Positions 1-9,763 of a DNA stretch of 64,000 bases are shown here, one piece after another; the first letter of the stretch is position 1; each line of letters opens with the position of its first letter. The notes beneath the pieces are model-generated. The model ran no database searches and had not been told where the DNA came from. It saw nothing but the letters and a program-made list of their open reading frames with translations. Source of the DNA: an uncultured Desulfobacterales bacterium. GTDB taxonomy: Bacteria; Desulfobacterota; Desulfobulbia; Desulfobulbales; Desulfocapsaceae. The translations under genes and the position numbers were made by a program. The stretch spans positions 37,008 to 101,007 of the forward strand of contig CALGIJ010000026.1 of the NCBI GenBank assembly GCA_937915545.1. Reading direction: 5' to 3'.

Positions 1-641
1 AGGATGGTAACGAACATCAGGCGCAGCGAGCGCACCCCGATGACCCGCGCGGCGGTGACGTAGTCCTTGGTCATCGCCCCCATGACCGCGGCGCGGGTGA
101 GGCGCACGTAGTGCGGCTGCTGGACGATGGCGATGGCGATCATGGCGTTGATCAGACTCGGGCCGAGCACCGCCACCAGCACTAGGGCGAGGAGCAGGCT
201 GGGGAAGGCGAGGACGATGTCCATGATGCGCATGATGAAGGTGTCGACGCGGCCGCGGAAGAAGCCGGCGGCGAGGCCGAGGACCACCCCGGCGGCCAGG
301 GCCAGCGAGACGACGATGCAGCCGATGAACAGCGAGTACTGCGCGCCATGGATGAGGCGCGACAGCATGTCGCGGCCGATGGCGTCGGTGCCCAGGGGGA
401 ACTTGAGGCTGCCGCCCTCCTGCCAGAAGGGGGGTTGCAGCAGGGCGTCGCGGTACTGCTCGTTGGGGGCGTGCGGGGCGATGAAGTTGGCGAAGACGGC
501 CACCAGCACCACGGCGATGAAAAAGGCCAGGCCGATGACGGCGCCGCGGTTTTCGCTGAAGTAGGACCAGAACTCGAGGAGCATGGCCCGGGTCCCGGTG
601 GGGCGGCTGTCGACGGCTTCGAGGGTGACGGTTTCAGTCAT
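1..641 (-). CDS. dppC: Dipeptide/oligopeptide ABC transporter permease, DppC/OppC family (3' part missing)
   Basis: Reads on the minus strand from the ATG at 639-641 and runs off the window start, giving about 213 residues of a protein that is usually near 300. The N-terminus carries a cytoplasmic leader, a first membrane segment (ENRGAVIGLAFFIAVVLVAV region), then the periplasmic LGTDAIGRDMLSRL motif that is typical of DppC/OppC permeases, and several more hydrophobic segments. The stretch ending DYVTAARVIG is the start of the EAA-type loop that contacts the ATPase. It starts 5 bp downstream of the dppB stop, so the two permeases are co-transcribed. Substrate specificity (di- or oligopeptide, nickel or other) cannot be told from this fragment. 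Confidence 0.93.
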   Translation of the reverse strand, partial: MTETVTLEAVDSRPTGTRAMLLEFWSYFSENRGAVIGLAFFIAVVLVAVFANFIAPHAPNEQYRDALLQPPFWQEGGSLKFPLGTDAIGRDMLSRLIHGAQYSLFIGCIVVSLALAAGVVLGLAAGFFRGRVDTFIMRIMDIVLAFPSLLLALVLVAVLGPSLINAMIAIAIVQQPHYVRLTRAAVMGAMTKDYVTAARVIGVRSLRLMFVTI

Positions 642-646
642 AAGGC

Positions 647-1657
647 TTACTCGGTATGGCGGATTTGCGGGTTGATCAGGCCGTAGAGGAGATCGACCAG
701 GAGGTTGATGACCATGACGATGGCGGCAATCAGCAGCAGGCCGCCCTGCACCGCGGGGTAGTCGCGGCGGAAGATGGAGTCGACCATCCACTTGCCGACC
801 CCCGGCCAGGAGAAGATGGTCTCGGTGAGAATCGCTCCGGCGCAGAGCACGCCGATCTGCAGGCCGATGACGGTGATGACCGGGATCATGGCGTTGCGCA
901 GGGCATGCAGGCCGATGACCCGCTGCGGCCCGAGACCCTTGGCCCTGGCGGTGCGCACGTAGTCTTCGCTGAGCACCTCGAGCATCGCCGACCTGGTCTG
1001 GCGGGCGATGACCGCCATCGGGTGAGTGCCGAGCACCGAGGCGGGCAGGATGAGGTGCGACACTGCCGAGGAGAAGGCCCCCGGCTGCCCGGAGAGCAGG
1101 CTGTCGACGAGCATGAAGCCGGTGACCGGCTCGAAGAAATACATCAGCGAGATGCGCCCGGAGACCGGGGTCCAGCCGAGGATGCCGGAAAAGAAGATGA
1201 TCAGCAGCAGGCCCCACCAGAAGATGGGCATCGAATAGCCGGTCAGGGCGCCGGTCATCACCGTGTGGTCGAAGACCGAGCCGCGCCGCGTGGCGGCGAT
1301 CATCCCCGCCGGCAGGCCGATGAAGACGGCGATGAAGATGGCGCACAGGGAGAGCTCGACGGTGGCCGGGAAGAGCGTGGCGAACTCCTTCAGCACCGGC
1401 TGCTTGGTGACGATCGAGGTGCCGAAGTCGCCCCCCGCCAGCTGCTTGAGGTAGAGGCCGTACTGCACCAGGATGGGCTTATCGAAGCCCATCTCCTTCA
1501 TCAGCTCGGCATGGCGCTCCGGGCTCAGGCCGCGCTCGCCGGCCATGAGCATCACCGGGTCGCCGGGCAGAGTGCGGATGAAGACGAAGGCCACCAGGGT
1601 GACGCCAAAGAACGTCGGCAGGATGACCACCAGTTTCTTGAGAAGATAACCGAACAT
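647..1657 (-). CDS. dppB: Dipeptide/oligopeptide ABC transporter permease, DppB family
   Basis: 336 residues, the usual DppB length. It begins MFGYLLKKLVVILPTFFGVT, the classic first transmembrane helix of DppB/OppB, followed by the LPGDPVMLM motif and about six membrane segments. The EAA loop (DYVRTARAKGLG) and the FSWPGVGKWMVDSIFRRDYP motif near the C-terminus are family signatures. It forms the inner-membrane channel together with the DppC product and receives peptide from the binding protein encoded just upstream at 1736-3337. A rho-independent terminator lies between the binding-protein gene and this gene, which would lower permease expression relative to the binding protein. Confidence 0.95.
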   Translation of the reverse strand: MFGYLLKKLVVILPTFFGVTLVAFVFIRTLPGDPVMLMAGERGLSPERHAELMKEMGFDKPILVQYGLYLKQLAGGDFGTSIVTKQPVLKEFATLFPATVELSLCAIFIAVFIGLPAGMIAATRRGSVFDHTVMTGALTGYSMPIFWWGLLLIIFFSGILGWTPVSGRISLMYFFEPVTGFMLVDSLLSGQPGAFSSAVSHLILPASVLGTHPMAVIARQTRSAMLEVLSEDYVRTARAKGLGPQRVIGLHALRNAMIPVITVIGLQIGVLCAGAILTETIFSWPGVGKWMVDSIFRRDYPAVQGGLLLIAAIVMVINLLVDLLYGLINPQIRHTE

Positions 1658-1691
1658 AAGGGGTACTCTCGGGGATAGGTGTCGGCTGACG

Positions 1692-1724
1692 AAAAAGGCC
1701 GGGTGGGAATGCCCACCCGGCCTT
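1692..1724 (-). terminator. Intrinsic terminator/attenuator between dppA and dppB
   Basis: A 13-bp perfect stem (1695-1707 with 1712-1724, loop AATG) is followed on the minus strand by a run of five T. It lies after the dppA stop and before dppB. Read-through termination here would explain a high binding-protein to permease ratio. Confidence 0.8.
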
Positions 1725-1735
1725 GCTGTGCGACC

Positions 1736-3337
1736 TTATTTCAGGTCAACACCATAGAAGATGTTGCCGCCGAAGGGATCGATGCGGAAGTCGACCACTT
1801 CCTTGCGGACGGGCTGGAAGACGACGGAATGACCGATGGTCGCCCAGGGGGCCTGGTCTTTGAAAATGACCTGGGCCTGCTGATAGAGCTTGGTGCGCTC
1901 GGCCGGGTCGGCGGTGACCTTGGCCTTCTGGATCAGCTCGTCGAAGGGCTTGTAGCACCACTGGGCGCGGTTGGCGTTGCCGACGGCGTCACAGCCGAGG
2001 AGGACGGCGAGGAAGTTGTCCGGGTCGCCGTTGTCACCAGTCCAGCCAAGGATGACGGCGCCGTCACGATCTTTTTCCTTGGAACGCTTGAGATACTCGG
2101 CCCACTCGTAGGAGACGATCTCCACGGTGACGCCGACGGCGGCAAAGTCGGCCTGGATCATCTCGGCGGTGCGGCGGGCGTTGGGCATGTAGGGGCGCTG
2201 CACCGGCATCGCCCAGACCTTCATCTTGAGATCCTTGACGCCGGCTTCGGCGAGCATCTTCTTGGCGGCGGCGGGATCGTAGGCATCGTCGACGACCGCG
2301 TCGTTATAAGACCAGATGGTCGGCGGGATGGGGTTCTTGGCGATCTTGCCCGAGCCCTGATAGACGGCTTCGAGGATGGCCTGCTTGTTGATGGCCATGT
2401 TCAGCGCCTTGCGGACCTTGGGGTTGTCGAAGGGGGCCATGGAGGTGTTATAGGCGAGATAGGCGACGTTGAGGCCTTCCTTCTGCAGCAGGTTGACCAC
2501 CGGGTCTTTCTTCATCGCCTCGAGGTCGGCGGGGTTGGGGTTGAACATCACCTGGCATTCATTGGCTTTGAGCTTCTGGTAACGGACCGAGGGATCGGGG
2601 GTGATGGCGAACACCAGGTTGTCGACCGGAGTCTTGCCGCGCCAGTAGTTGGGGTTGGCCTGATAGCGGATGACAGCGTCCTTCTGGTAGGCGACGAACT
2701 GGAAGGGGCCGGTGCCGACCGGCTCGAAGTCGACCTTGTCCGGGGTGCCGGCCTTCATCATCTTGTCGGCGTATTCGGCGGAGTGGATGGAGGCGAAGTC
2801 CATGGCGAGGTTGGCGATCATCGGTGCTTCCTGGCGCTTGAGGACGAACTTCACCGTATAGTCGTCGACTTTGACGATCTCCTTGATGAGGTCGGGCATC
2901 GACATGCTGTTGAAGTACTCGTACTTGGCGCCGCCGACCTTATGATAGGGGTGGTTCTTGTCGAACTGGCGCATGAAGGTGAAGATGACGTCGTCGGCGT
3001 TGAAGTCGCGGGTCGGCGTGAAGTTGGCGGTGGTATGGAACTTGACGCCCTTGCGGAGGTGGAAGGTGTACTCCATGCCGTCGGCGGAGATGTCCCATTT
3101 CTCGGCGAGGCCGGGCTCGATCTCGGTGGTGCCGCGCTTGAAGGCGGTCAGTTTGTCGAACAGGGCGCGCGAGGAGGCGTCGAAGGTGGTGCCGGCGGTG
3201 TAAAAGGCCGGGTTGAAGCCTTCCGGGCTCCCTTCCGAGCAGAACACCAGAGTCTTGGGCGCCGCCCAGGCGCTCGCCGAAGCGAGCAGCAGCGATGCCC
3301 CACACAGGGCTGCAATCAGCTTTCTGCTTTTTTTCAT
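1736..3337 (-). CDS. dppA: Periplasmic peptide-binding protein of ABC transporter (SBP_bac_5, DppA-like)
   Basis: About 533 residues with a clear Sec signal peptide (MKKSRKLIAALCGASLLLAS then AWA cleavage). The mature part begins KTLVFCSEGSPEGFNP, as in DppA, and contains the family 5 solute-binding motif DDVIFTFMR and the VGTGPFQFVAYQKD segment. It captures peptide in the periplasm for the DppBC permease. Start choice: AGGAGA precedes two in-frame ATGs (3341-3343 and 3335-3337); the second has the better 9-nt spacing and begins directly at the signal peptide. The ATP-binding subunits DppD/DppF are expected beyond the left window edge. Confidence 0.94.
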   Translation of the reverse strand: MKKSRKLIAALCGASLLLASASAWAAPKTLVFCSEGSPEGFNPAFYTAGTTFDASSRALFDKLTAFKRGTTEIEPGLAEKWDISADGMEYTFHLRKGVKFHTTANFTPTRDFNADDVIFTFMRQFDKNHPYHKVGGAKYEYFNSMSMPDLIKEIVKVDDYTVKFVLKRQEAPMIANLAMDFASIHSAEYADKMMKAGTPDKVDFEPVGTGPFQFVAYQKDAVIRYQANPNYWRGKTPVDNLVFAITPDPSVRYQKLKANECQVMFNPNPADLEAMKKDPVVNLLQKEGLNVAYLAYNTSMAPFDNPKVRKALNMAINKQAILEAVYQGSGKIAKNPIPPTIWSYNDAVVDDAYDPAAAKKMLAEAGVKDLKMKVWAMPVQRPYMPNARRTAEMIQADFAAVGVTVEIVSYEWAEYLKRSKEKDRDGAVILGWTGDNGDPDNFLAVLLGCDAVGNANRAQWCYKPFDELIQKAKVTADPAERTKLYQQAQVIFKDQAPWATIGHSVVFQPVRKEVVDFRIDPFGGNIFYGVDLK

Positions 3338-3343
3338 CGTCAT

Positions 3344-3693
3344 GTATCTCCTGTTAAATAGATATTCCTTGCAGGTCTTTTTGCAGACCCACGCCATGGC
3401 CGTCCGCTATTACGTGAAACACGTGCGAACGTTGAAAACTACGGAGTGCTGACAACGCCTCCCATACTAGAACGTTGTGGGCGATTAGTAAAATGGTTTT
3501 AACTCCAGCCCAGGAAAGAGTTTTGGCAAAACAAAAATATGTTTTGCCTCTCTACACAAATGGCGTCCAACCCGTTGCCGCCTGCGCAGGGCCTTGCCTC
3601 AGCCCGTTCTTCTCGAGGTGACCTCGTGGTGAGGGTCGCGGCTGCCACCCGCCGCTCTTCCTGGCAGCTTCTTGCTTCCTCTTGCCGCTCCCT
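3344..3693. other. Intergenic region upstream of dppA with a perfect inverted repeat
   Basis: About 350 bp between dppA and the CYTH gene, both on the minus strand. It holds the putative dpp promoter and, at 3525-3548, an A/T-rich inverted repeat with 8-bp arms (GGCAAAAC / GTTTTGCC) and an 8-bp spacer. No T-run follows it on either strand, so it looks more like a regulator site than a terminator. I see no convincing gene here. Confidence 0.5.
3464..3492 (-). promoter_or_regulatory. Possible sigma-70 promoter of the dpp operon
   Basis: On the minus strand a TTTACT (-35) and a TAGTAT (-10) hexamer are separated by 17 bp, about 120 bp upstream of dppA. Each hexamer matches consensus at four of six positions. 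This is a prediction only. Confidence 0.4.
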
Positions 3694-4197
3694 TCAGCCT
3701 GCCGCCGGCCGGTTGCCCGCGCTTTCCCTGTCCTGCCACTGGCAGTAGGGGTAGCGCACCAGGCTGGCGTTATAGTAGCGGCTGTCGCCGGTGACTTCGG
3801 CACCGAGCCAGGGGGGCAGGGAGAAGGCCTCGTCAACCGCCTCGAGCTCGATCTCGGCGATGACCAGACCGGCGTTTTCGCCAAAAAATTCATCCACTTC
3901 CCACATATGTCCATCGTGGGGCACCACGGTGCGCGTTTTCTCGATAAGCGGCCGGGTGCAGAGGTGCTCGAGCATCTCGGCGGCATCGCTGACGGGAATG
4001 GCGTATTCGTACTCGCGGCGCACGCCATCGACGCTGGGCCCCTTGATGGTCAGAAAACCACGCTCGCCGGCGATGCGCACCCGCACCGTGCGGCCCTTAT
4101 CGCTGTTGAGGTAGCCCTGGCGGTAGAGCACAGCCTGGCCTGCCCCGCGCCAGGAGCTGTCGCCGACGAGGAATTTCCTCTCGATTTCCTTACCCAT
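3694..4197 (-). CDS. CYTH-domain protein (triphosphate tunnel metalloenzyme, inorganic triphosphatase-like)
   Basis: 167 residues. It starts MGKEIERKFLV, the ExExK signature of the CYTH superfamily, whose glutamates bind the catalytic metal. Alternating basic and acidic strand motifs follow (RVRIAGERGFLTIKGP, REYEYAIP, EKTRTVV, WEVDEFFGENAGLVIAEIEL), building the eight-strand tunnel. Bacterial short CYTH proteins hydrolyse triphosphate or act on triphosphorylated compounds; the exact substrate is unknown here. The start overlaps the last 8 bp of the EI24 gene, so the two are translationally linked. Confidence 0.88.
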   Translation of the reverse strand: MGKEIERKFLVGDSSWRGAGQAVLYRQGYLNSDKGRTVRVRIAGERGFLTIKGPSVDGVRREYEYAIPVSDAAEMLEHLCTRPLIEKTRTVVPHDGHMWEVDEFFGENAGLVIAEIELEAVDEAFSLPPWLGAEVTGDSRYYNASLVRYPYCQWQDRESAGNRPAAG

Positions 4198-4993
4198 GCT
4201 GGCCCCCTCCCCTGGCGGCGTCGGCGGTTTCGGTGAGCTGCGTCGCGGTGAAATTGATGGTGGCGTAGACGGTCAGTACCGGGAACATCACGGCGACCGC
4301 GAAGATGTTGAGCAGCGGGATCATGCCGAGCAGAGTCGGTATCAGGCCGAGACGCAGGGCGAGGAGGCGGTGGCGACGCAGCCAGTCGAGTTTTTCCCCC
4401 AGGGACCAGCGGCGACGTGAAGTGGGGTAGTCGATGAACATCAGCGTTGAATAAAAGGTATAAAGAAGAACCGCAAGCACCTGGCCGATGACAGGCAGCA
4501 AGTTGACCATGAGGGCGGCGATGGTGACGACGATGCCGAAGAGGGCGATTTTCAGGCCCTCGCCGATATCGCGGAGGATGCCGCCCAGGCTCAGCGCGGC
4601 GTCGGCCTCGAAGCGCTCGCCGGCCTCGAGACGCTCGGCGGTGGCGCTGAGCAGGGAGTAGCCAGGGGAAGTCAGGGTATAGGCGAGGAGGAAGGAGAGG
4701 TAGAAGGCGACCAGCCGTGAGATGAGCTGCAGGAGCCAGCTGCCGGCCACCCAGGCCGAGTGCTTGATGGTGCCCCAGACGCCCGCTGCGGCCGGGGCGG
4801 CGGCGGTGAAGCCGGCGGTGGCCTGATCGATGGCGTCGACCGCCAGCGAGTAACCCAGCCAGGTGAGGGCGACGGTCACCACGAAGAGGAGGAAGCTCTG
4901 CAGCAGCAGGGCCCTGCTGTGCAACATGAGCGCAATCGCCCGCGACAGGGAGCGGTGGCGGACGGTGGCGCTGACAATCGGTTGCCTTTTCAT
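4190..4993 (-). CDS. EI24/CysZ-like integral membrane protein
   Basis: 267 residues from the ATG at 4991-4993, which sits 6 nt after a good AGGAG site; upstream in-frame sequence is not protein-like. Four or more hydrophobic segments are visible (LLLQSFLLFVVTVALTWLGY, LVAFYLSFLLAYTL, LFGIVVTIAALMVNLLPVIG, IPLLNIFAVAVMFPVLTVYA), and the C-terminal part has the FIDYP and IPLLN.F motifs of the EI24 domain family. CysZ members import sulfate; nothing here proves that role. It forms a two-gene unit with the CYTH gene downstream. Confidence 0.8.
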   Translation of the reverse strand: MKRQPIVSATVRHRSLSRAIALMLHSRALLLQSFLLFVVTVALTWLGYSLAVDAIDQATAGFTAAAPAAAGVWGTIKHSAWVAGSWLLQLISRLVAFYLSFLLAYTLTSPGYSLLSATAERLEAGERFEADAALSLGGILRDIGEGLKIALFGIVVTIAALMVNLLPVIGQVLAVLLYTFYSTLMFIDYPTSRRRWSLGEKLDWLRRHRLLALRLGLIPTLLGMIPLLNIFAVAVMFPVLTVYATINFTATQLTETADAARGGGQHG

Positions 4994-5210
4994 TTGTTCT
5001 CCTGGTATAACGGGGTGGGTCGGCCGGCCGCACCATGCGTGCCTGGCCGGTCGGCGCGGCGATGGTCTCCTCCCCGCGACGGATCGGCCGGCCAGGCCAA
5101 GGCGCCCGGCGGCACTGGACCGTCGCGGCAGACACCTCTTGAGTATAGGCGTTTTTTCCTCTCTGTAAAGGGAAGCGGATCCCGGCAGCCGGGACCCGCG
5201 CGACATATCT

Positions 5211-6578
5211 ATGGCGGAATTGGGCAAAAAGCAGCGGCGGTCGGTCTTTGTCTGCCACAGCTGCGGCTACGAGAGCGGCAAGTGGCTGGGGCGCTGCCCC
5301 GGTTGCGGCGAGTGGGAGAGCCTCCGCGAAGAGCGGGTGATTCCGGCTGCCCCCGTCACCATCGGCGGCGGCGGGGCTCCGCTGCCGCTGGCCCTGGCCC
5401 CCGATGGCGACGAGGTCCGCCTGGTTACCGGCCTGGAAGAGCTCGACCGTGTCCTCGGCGGGGGCATCGTCCCCGGCTCGGTGGTGCTCATCGGCGGCGA
5501 GCCCGGCATCGGCAAGTCGACACTGCTTCTGCACCTCCTCGCCGCCGTGGCCGGTGAGGAAAGGAAGGTCCTCTATATCTCCGGAGAGGAGTCGGCGGGG
5601 CAGATCAAGATGCGCGCCCGGCGCCTTGGCGCCATCCGTGAGCAGCAGTTCCTCGCCACCGAGAACGAGGTCGCCCATATCCTCGCCATGGCCTGCGCCA
5701 TGCGACCGAGCCTGGTGGCGGTGGACTCCATCCAGACCCTGGTCTGCGGCGACCTCCCCTCGACCCCCGGTTCGGTCAGCCAGGTGCGCGAGTCGGCCTA
5801 TCGTCTCCTCGGCATGGCCAAGAAGGAGGGCATCCCGGTGGTTCTCGTCGGTCATGTCACCAAGGACGGCGCCATCGCCGGGCCGAAGGTGTTGGAGCAC
5901 ATGGTCGACACCGTGCTCTACTTCGAGGGCGACCGCAGCCACGCCTTCCGCATCCTGCGCACCGTCAAGAACCGCTTCGGCTCCACCAACGAGATCGGCG
6001 TCTTCGAGATGAAGGGCGAGGGCCTGGTGCAGGTGCGCAACCCCTCGGAGATCTTCCTCGCCGAACGGCCCCTTAACGAGCCGGGGTCGGTAGTGCTGCC
6101 CAGCGTCGAGGGTACCAGGCCGATCCTCGTCGAGGTGCAGGCCCTGGTCAGTCCCACCAACCTGGGCACGGCACGCCGCACCGCCATCGGCGCCGACCCG
6201 CAGCGGCTGTCACTGCTCTGCGCGGTGCTCGAGAAAAAGGGCGGGCTCGACCTCTACGGACATGATATCTTTCTCAATATCGCCGGTGGCATCCGTATCG
6301 AGGAGCCGGCCCTCGACCTCGGCATGATCTGCGCCCTGGCCTCGAGCCTTCTCGAGAAGCCCATCCCCCCCACCACCGTGGTCTGCGGCGAGGTCGGCCT
6401 GGCCGGCGAGGTGCGTGCCGTCGGGCAGGTGGACGTGCGTATCCGCGAGGCGCAACGGCTGGGCTTCACCCGCTTTGTCCTCCCTGCCGGCAACCGCGAT
6501 CGCCTCACCTGGACGCCGGATATCGAGCTGCTGCCGGTGGCTGGCATCCCCGAGCTGCTGCGCCGCCTCTTTCCCTGA
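5211..6578 (+). CDS. radA: DNA repair protein RadA (Sms)
   Basis: 455 residues, normal RadA length. N-terminal C4 zinc finger (CHSCGYESGKWLGRCPGC, residues about 15-32), Walker A GGEPGIGKST near residue 95, Walker B LVAVDSIQT, the RadA-specific KNRFGSTNEIGVFEM motif, and a C-terminal Lon-protease-like domain lacking the proteolytic serine. RadA is a RecA-like, DnaB-type helicase that drives branch migration of recombination intermediates. It is divergent from the EI24 gene and followed at 45 bp by a micro-protein gene. Confidence 0.97.
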   Translation: MAELGKKQRRSVFVCHSCGYESGKWLGRCPGCGEWESLREERVIPAAPVTIGGGGAPLPLALAPDGDEVRLVTGLEELDRVLGGGIVPGSVVLIGGEPGIGKSTLLLHLLAAVAGEERKVLYISGEESAGQIKMRARRLGAIREQQFLATENEVAHILAMACAMRPSLVAVDSIQTLVCGDLPSTPGSVSQVRESAYRLLGMAKKEGIPVVLVGHVTKDGAIAGPKVLEHMVDTVLYFEGDRSHAFRILRTVKNRFGSTNEIGVFEMKGEGLVQVRNPSEIFLAERPLNEPGSVVLPSVEGTRPILVEVQALVSPTNLGTARRTAIGADPQRLSLLCAVLEKKGGLDLYGHDIFLNIAGGIRIEEPALDLGMICALASSLLEKPIPPTTVVCGEVGLAGEVRAVGQVDVRIREAQRLGFTRFVLPAGNRDRLTWTPDIELLPVAGIPELLRRLFP

Positions 6579-6622
6579 TCCCGGGCGGCTCTGCCGCCCC
6601 ACATTTCACCCAAGGAGCCTCC

Positions 6623-6736
6623 ATGAGCCACGACACCCATCACGAGCACCACGAGGACCATTCCGTCAATATCAAGGTGGCGGTCTTTTTCATCGCCGTC
6701 CTGGCCATGGTGACCTTTATCGCCCTCATCGGCTGA
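6623..6736 (+). CDS. His-rich single-pass membrane micro-protein (37 aa)
   Basis: ATG after AAGGAG at 5-nt spacing, ending in TGA at 6734-6736. The product starts MSHDTHHEHHEDHS, with six histidines among the first 13 residues, followed by one hydrophobic helix (VAVFFIAVLAMVTFIALIG). The clean ribosome binding site, high-GC codon use and 12-bp spacing to the next gene support a real gene. I do not recognise the family. A metal-binding or small-subunit role is possible but only inference. Confidence 0.65.
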   Translation: MSHDTHHEHHEDHSVNIKVAVFFIAVLAMVTFIALIG

Positions 6737-6748
6737 GAGGCGGGGGGG

Positions 6749-8059
6749 ATGGCGATGGATCAGGGCGAAGAACGGGAGGTGGTCATCCTCATGACCGATA
6801 TGGTCAACTACTCCCACAAGTCCCTGGGGATGACGCCGATGGAAATTCGCGACTTCCTCGTCGGCTACCACCACGAGATCGAGAGTCTCTTCTGCCGGCG
6901 CGAGAGTTTTCCGATGGAACTCGAGCCGTCCGCCGGAGATGGTTGCGTGGCCGTCTTCGACAAGCGGCCGAGCGGTGACAATGTCGAGGTCTGCACCAGG
7001 GCCCTGCAGGCGGTGGTGCAGGCGGCGGAGGCCATCAGCTCCGGGGCTCTCATCCCGACGCGCATGGGTCTGCTCCTCGGCCGCATTGTCGAGGCCCGGC
7101 TCGGTAACCGCGCCCTCAAGTTCGGGGGAAGCTTCTCGGTCGCCAACCGCTTCGAGGAACTGTGCGGATATTTCGGCACCAGCTTCCTCATGGATCGCGA
7201 GGTGGCGAGGAACTGCCCCTCCTTCGCCCTCGACCTGGTCAACATCGCCAAAGTCAGCCTGAAAAGCGTACAGCACCCGATGAACCTCTACACCATCTAC
7301 CGGCCGGGCCTGCATCGCTGCCCGCGGGAGGTCGACGAGGCCGGTCTGCGCACCTTTATCGCCTTGAAAAACCAGGCCATGGAGTATTTCGGCGGCAACC
7401 AGCTGACCGGCATCACCCCCGATTTCCCGCGGGTGCGCGAAGAGCTGCAGTCCGCCCAGCAGCTCTTCCGCCAGCTCACCGGCCGCGACGACCTGGCCAC
7501 CGAGCGCATTCTCGAGTATATCCGCGAGACCCCCCAGCCCGATGCCGATTTCGTCGTCACCGGCATGAAGCTGATGGAGAAGAGGCGCGACTCCATGGGC
7601 GAGCGCCTCTTCCACCTGTCGCGGCAGCTGCTGCGGGCGATGAACCCGGACTTCTACCACGCCCTGGTGGTCGATACCTCCTGGGAACGGTATTTCAAGC
7701 TGGAGTGGCGCAAAAAGGGGGAGGACATCATCACCATCGGCAGCGCCCCCGACGGCATTTACTACCTCGACAGCGGCACGGCGCATACCGTCAATGGCAG
7801 GGGGGAACTGCTTTCGGTGATCGAGGAGGGGTCGATCTTCGGTGAGATGGCCTACTTCGCCGACGAGAAGCGGCGCACGGCGACGGTGGTCGCCGCAAGC
7901 GACGTGGTGCTGCGCAAGATCGGCACCGAGGACTTCATCAATCTGCCGGTGGTCATGGACATCCTGCGCCACATCGCCACCGGGCGCCGCCGCGACATGG
8001 TCGCCACACCCGGCCGGCCCGAAGACCGGGCAGCATCCCCCCCGATACCCGTTGAGTGA
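6749..8059 (+). CDS. Class III nucleotide cyclase-like domain fused to a C-terminal cyclic-nucleotide-binding domain
   Basis: 436 residues. Residues about 10-185 look like a class III cyclase homology domain: VVILMTDMVNYS carries the first metal Asp (D17), SAGDGCVAVF the second (D64), and SVANRFEEL aligns with the Asn/Arg transition-state helix. A central helical linker follows. Residues about 325-420 form a Crp-type cNMP-binding domain (DGIYYLDSGTAHTVN, EEGSIFGEMAYFADEKRRTATVVA). No membrane segment or DNA-binding HTH is visible, so it should be a soluble sensor or enzyme. Synthesis and sensing in one chain suggest feedback. Whether the cyclase core is active is not provable by eye. Confidence 0.75.
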   Translation: MAMDQGEEREVVILMTDMVNYSHKSLGMTPMEIRDFLVGYHHEIESLFCRRESFPMELEPSAGDGCVAVFDKRPSGDNVEVCTRALQAVVQAAEAISSGALIPTRMGLLLGRIVEARLGNRALKFGGSFSVANRFEELCGYFGTSFLMDREVARNCPSFALDLVNIAKVSLKSVQHPMNLYTIYRPGLHRCPREVDEAGLRTFIALKNQAMEYFGGNQLTGITPDFPRVREELQSAQQLFRQLTGRDDLATERILEYIRETPQPDADFVVTGMKLMEKRRDSMGERLFHLSRQLLRAMNPDFYHALVVDTSWERYFKLEWRKKGEDIITIGSAPDGIYYLDSGTAHTVNGRGELLSVIEEGSIFGEMAYFADEKRRTATVVAASDVVLRKIGTEDFINLPVVMDILRHIATGRRRDMVATPGRPEDRAASPPIPVE

Positions 8060-8080
8060 GGATGCGGCCGGTGTGGTCTG

Positions 8081-9550
<1,470 letters not shown>

Positions 9551-9696
9551 GTTCGTCTTCTCCTTGGAGTGACAGGGGATATGGAGGGGCGCCCCGTGGC
9601 GCGCCCCCATAGGGGGCAAACCTCTCTGGTCCTGCAGCAACAGTAAGTGGAAAGAGCTGCCGGTCAAGAAAGATTGCCAAAATGTAATCCTTGAAC

Positions 9697-9734
9697 AAAA
9701 ACGGGCGGAACGGGGCCTGGCCCCGCTCCGCCCG
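9697..9734 (-). terminator. Rho-independent terminator of the DAHP synthase gene
   Basis: A long GC-rich hairpin (9702-9734, about 15 bp with one mismatch) is followed on the minus strand by five T (9701-9697). It starts about 30 bp after the stop codon at 9764. Confidence 0.9.
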
Positions 9735-9763
9735 TCGCTGGCGGCAGCTGGTTGCGTCGCTGT

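Noticed and set aside
1679..3361. A 560-codon open frame on the plus strand opposite dppA
   Set aside because: It is antisense to a clear peptide-binding protein gene. Its product is a V/G/D/L-rich low-complexity sequence typical of shadow frames in GC-rich DNA.
3525..3548. Inverted repeat GGCAAAAC/GTTTTGCC as a terminator
   Set aside because: No T-run follows on either strand, so I kept it only as a possible regulator site.
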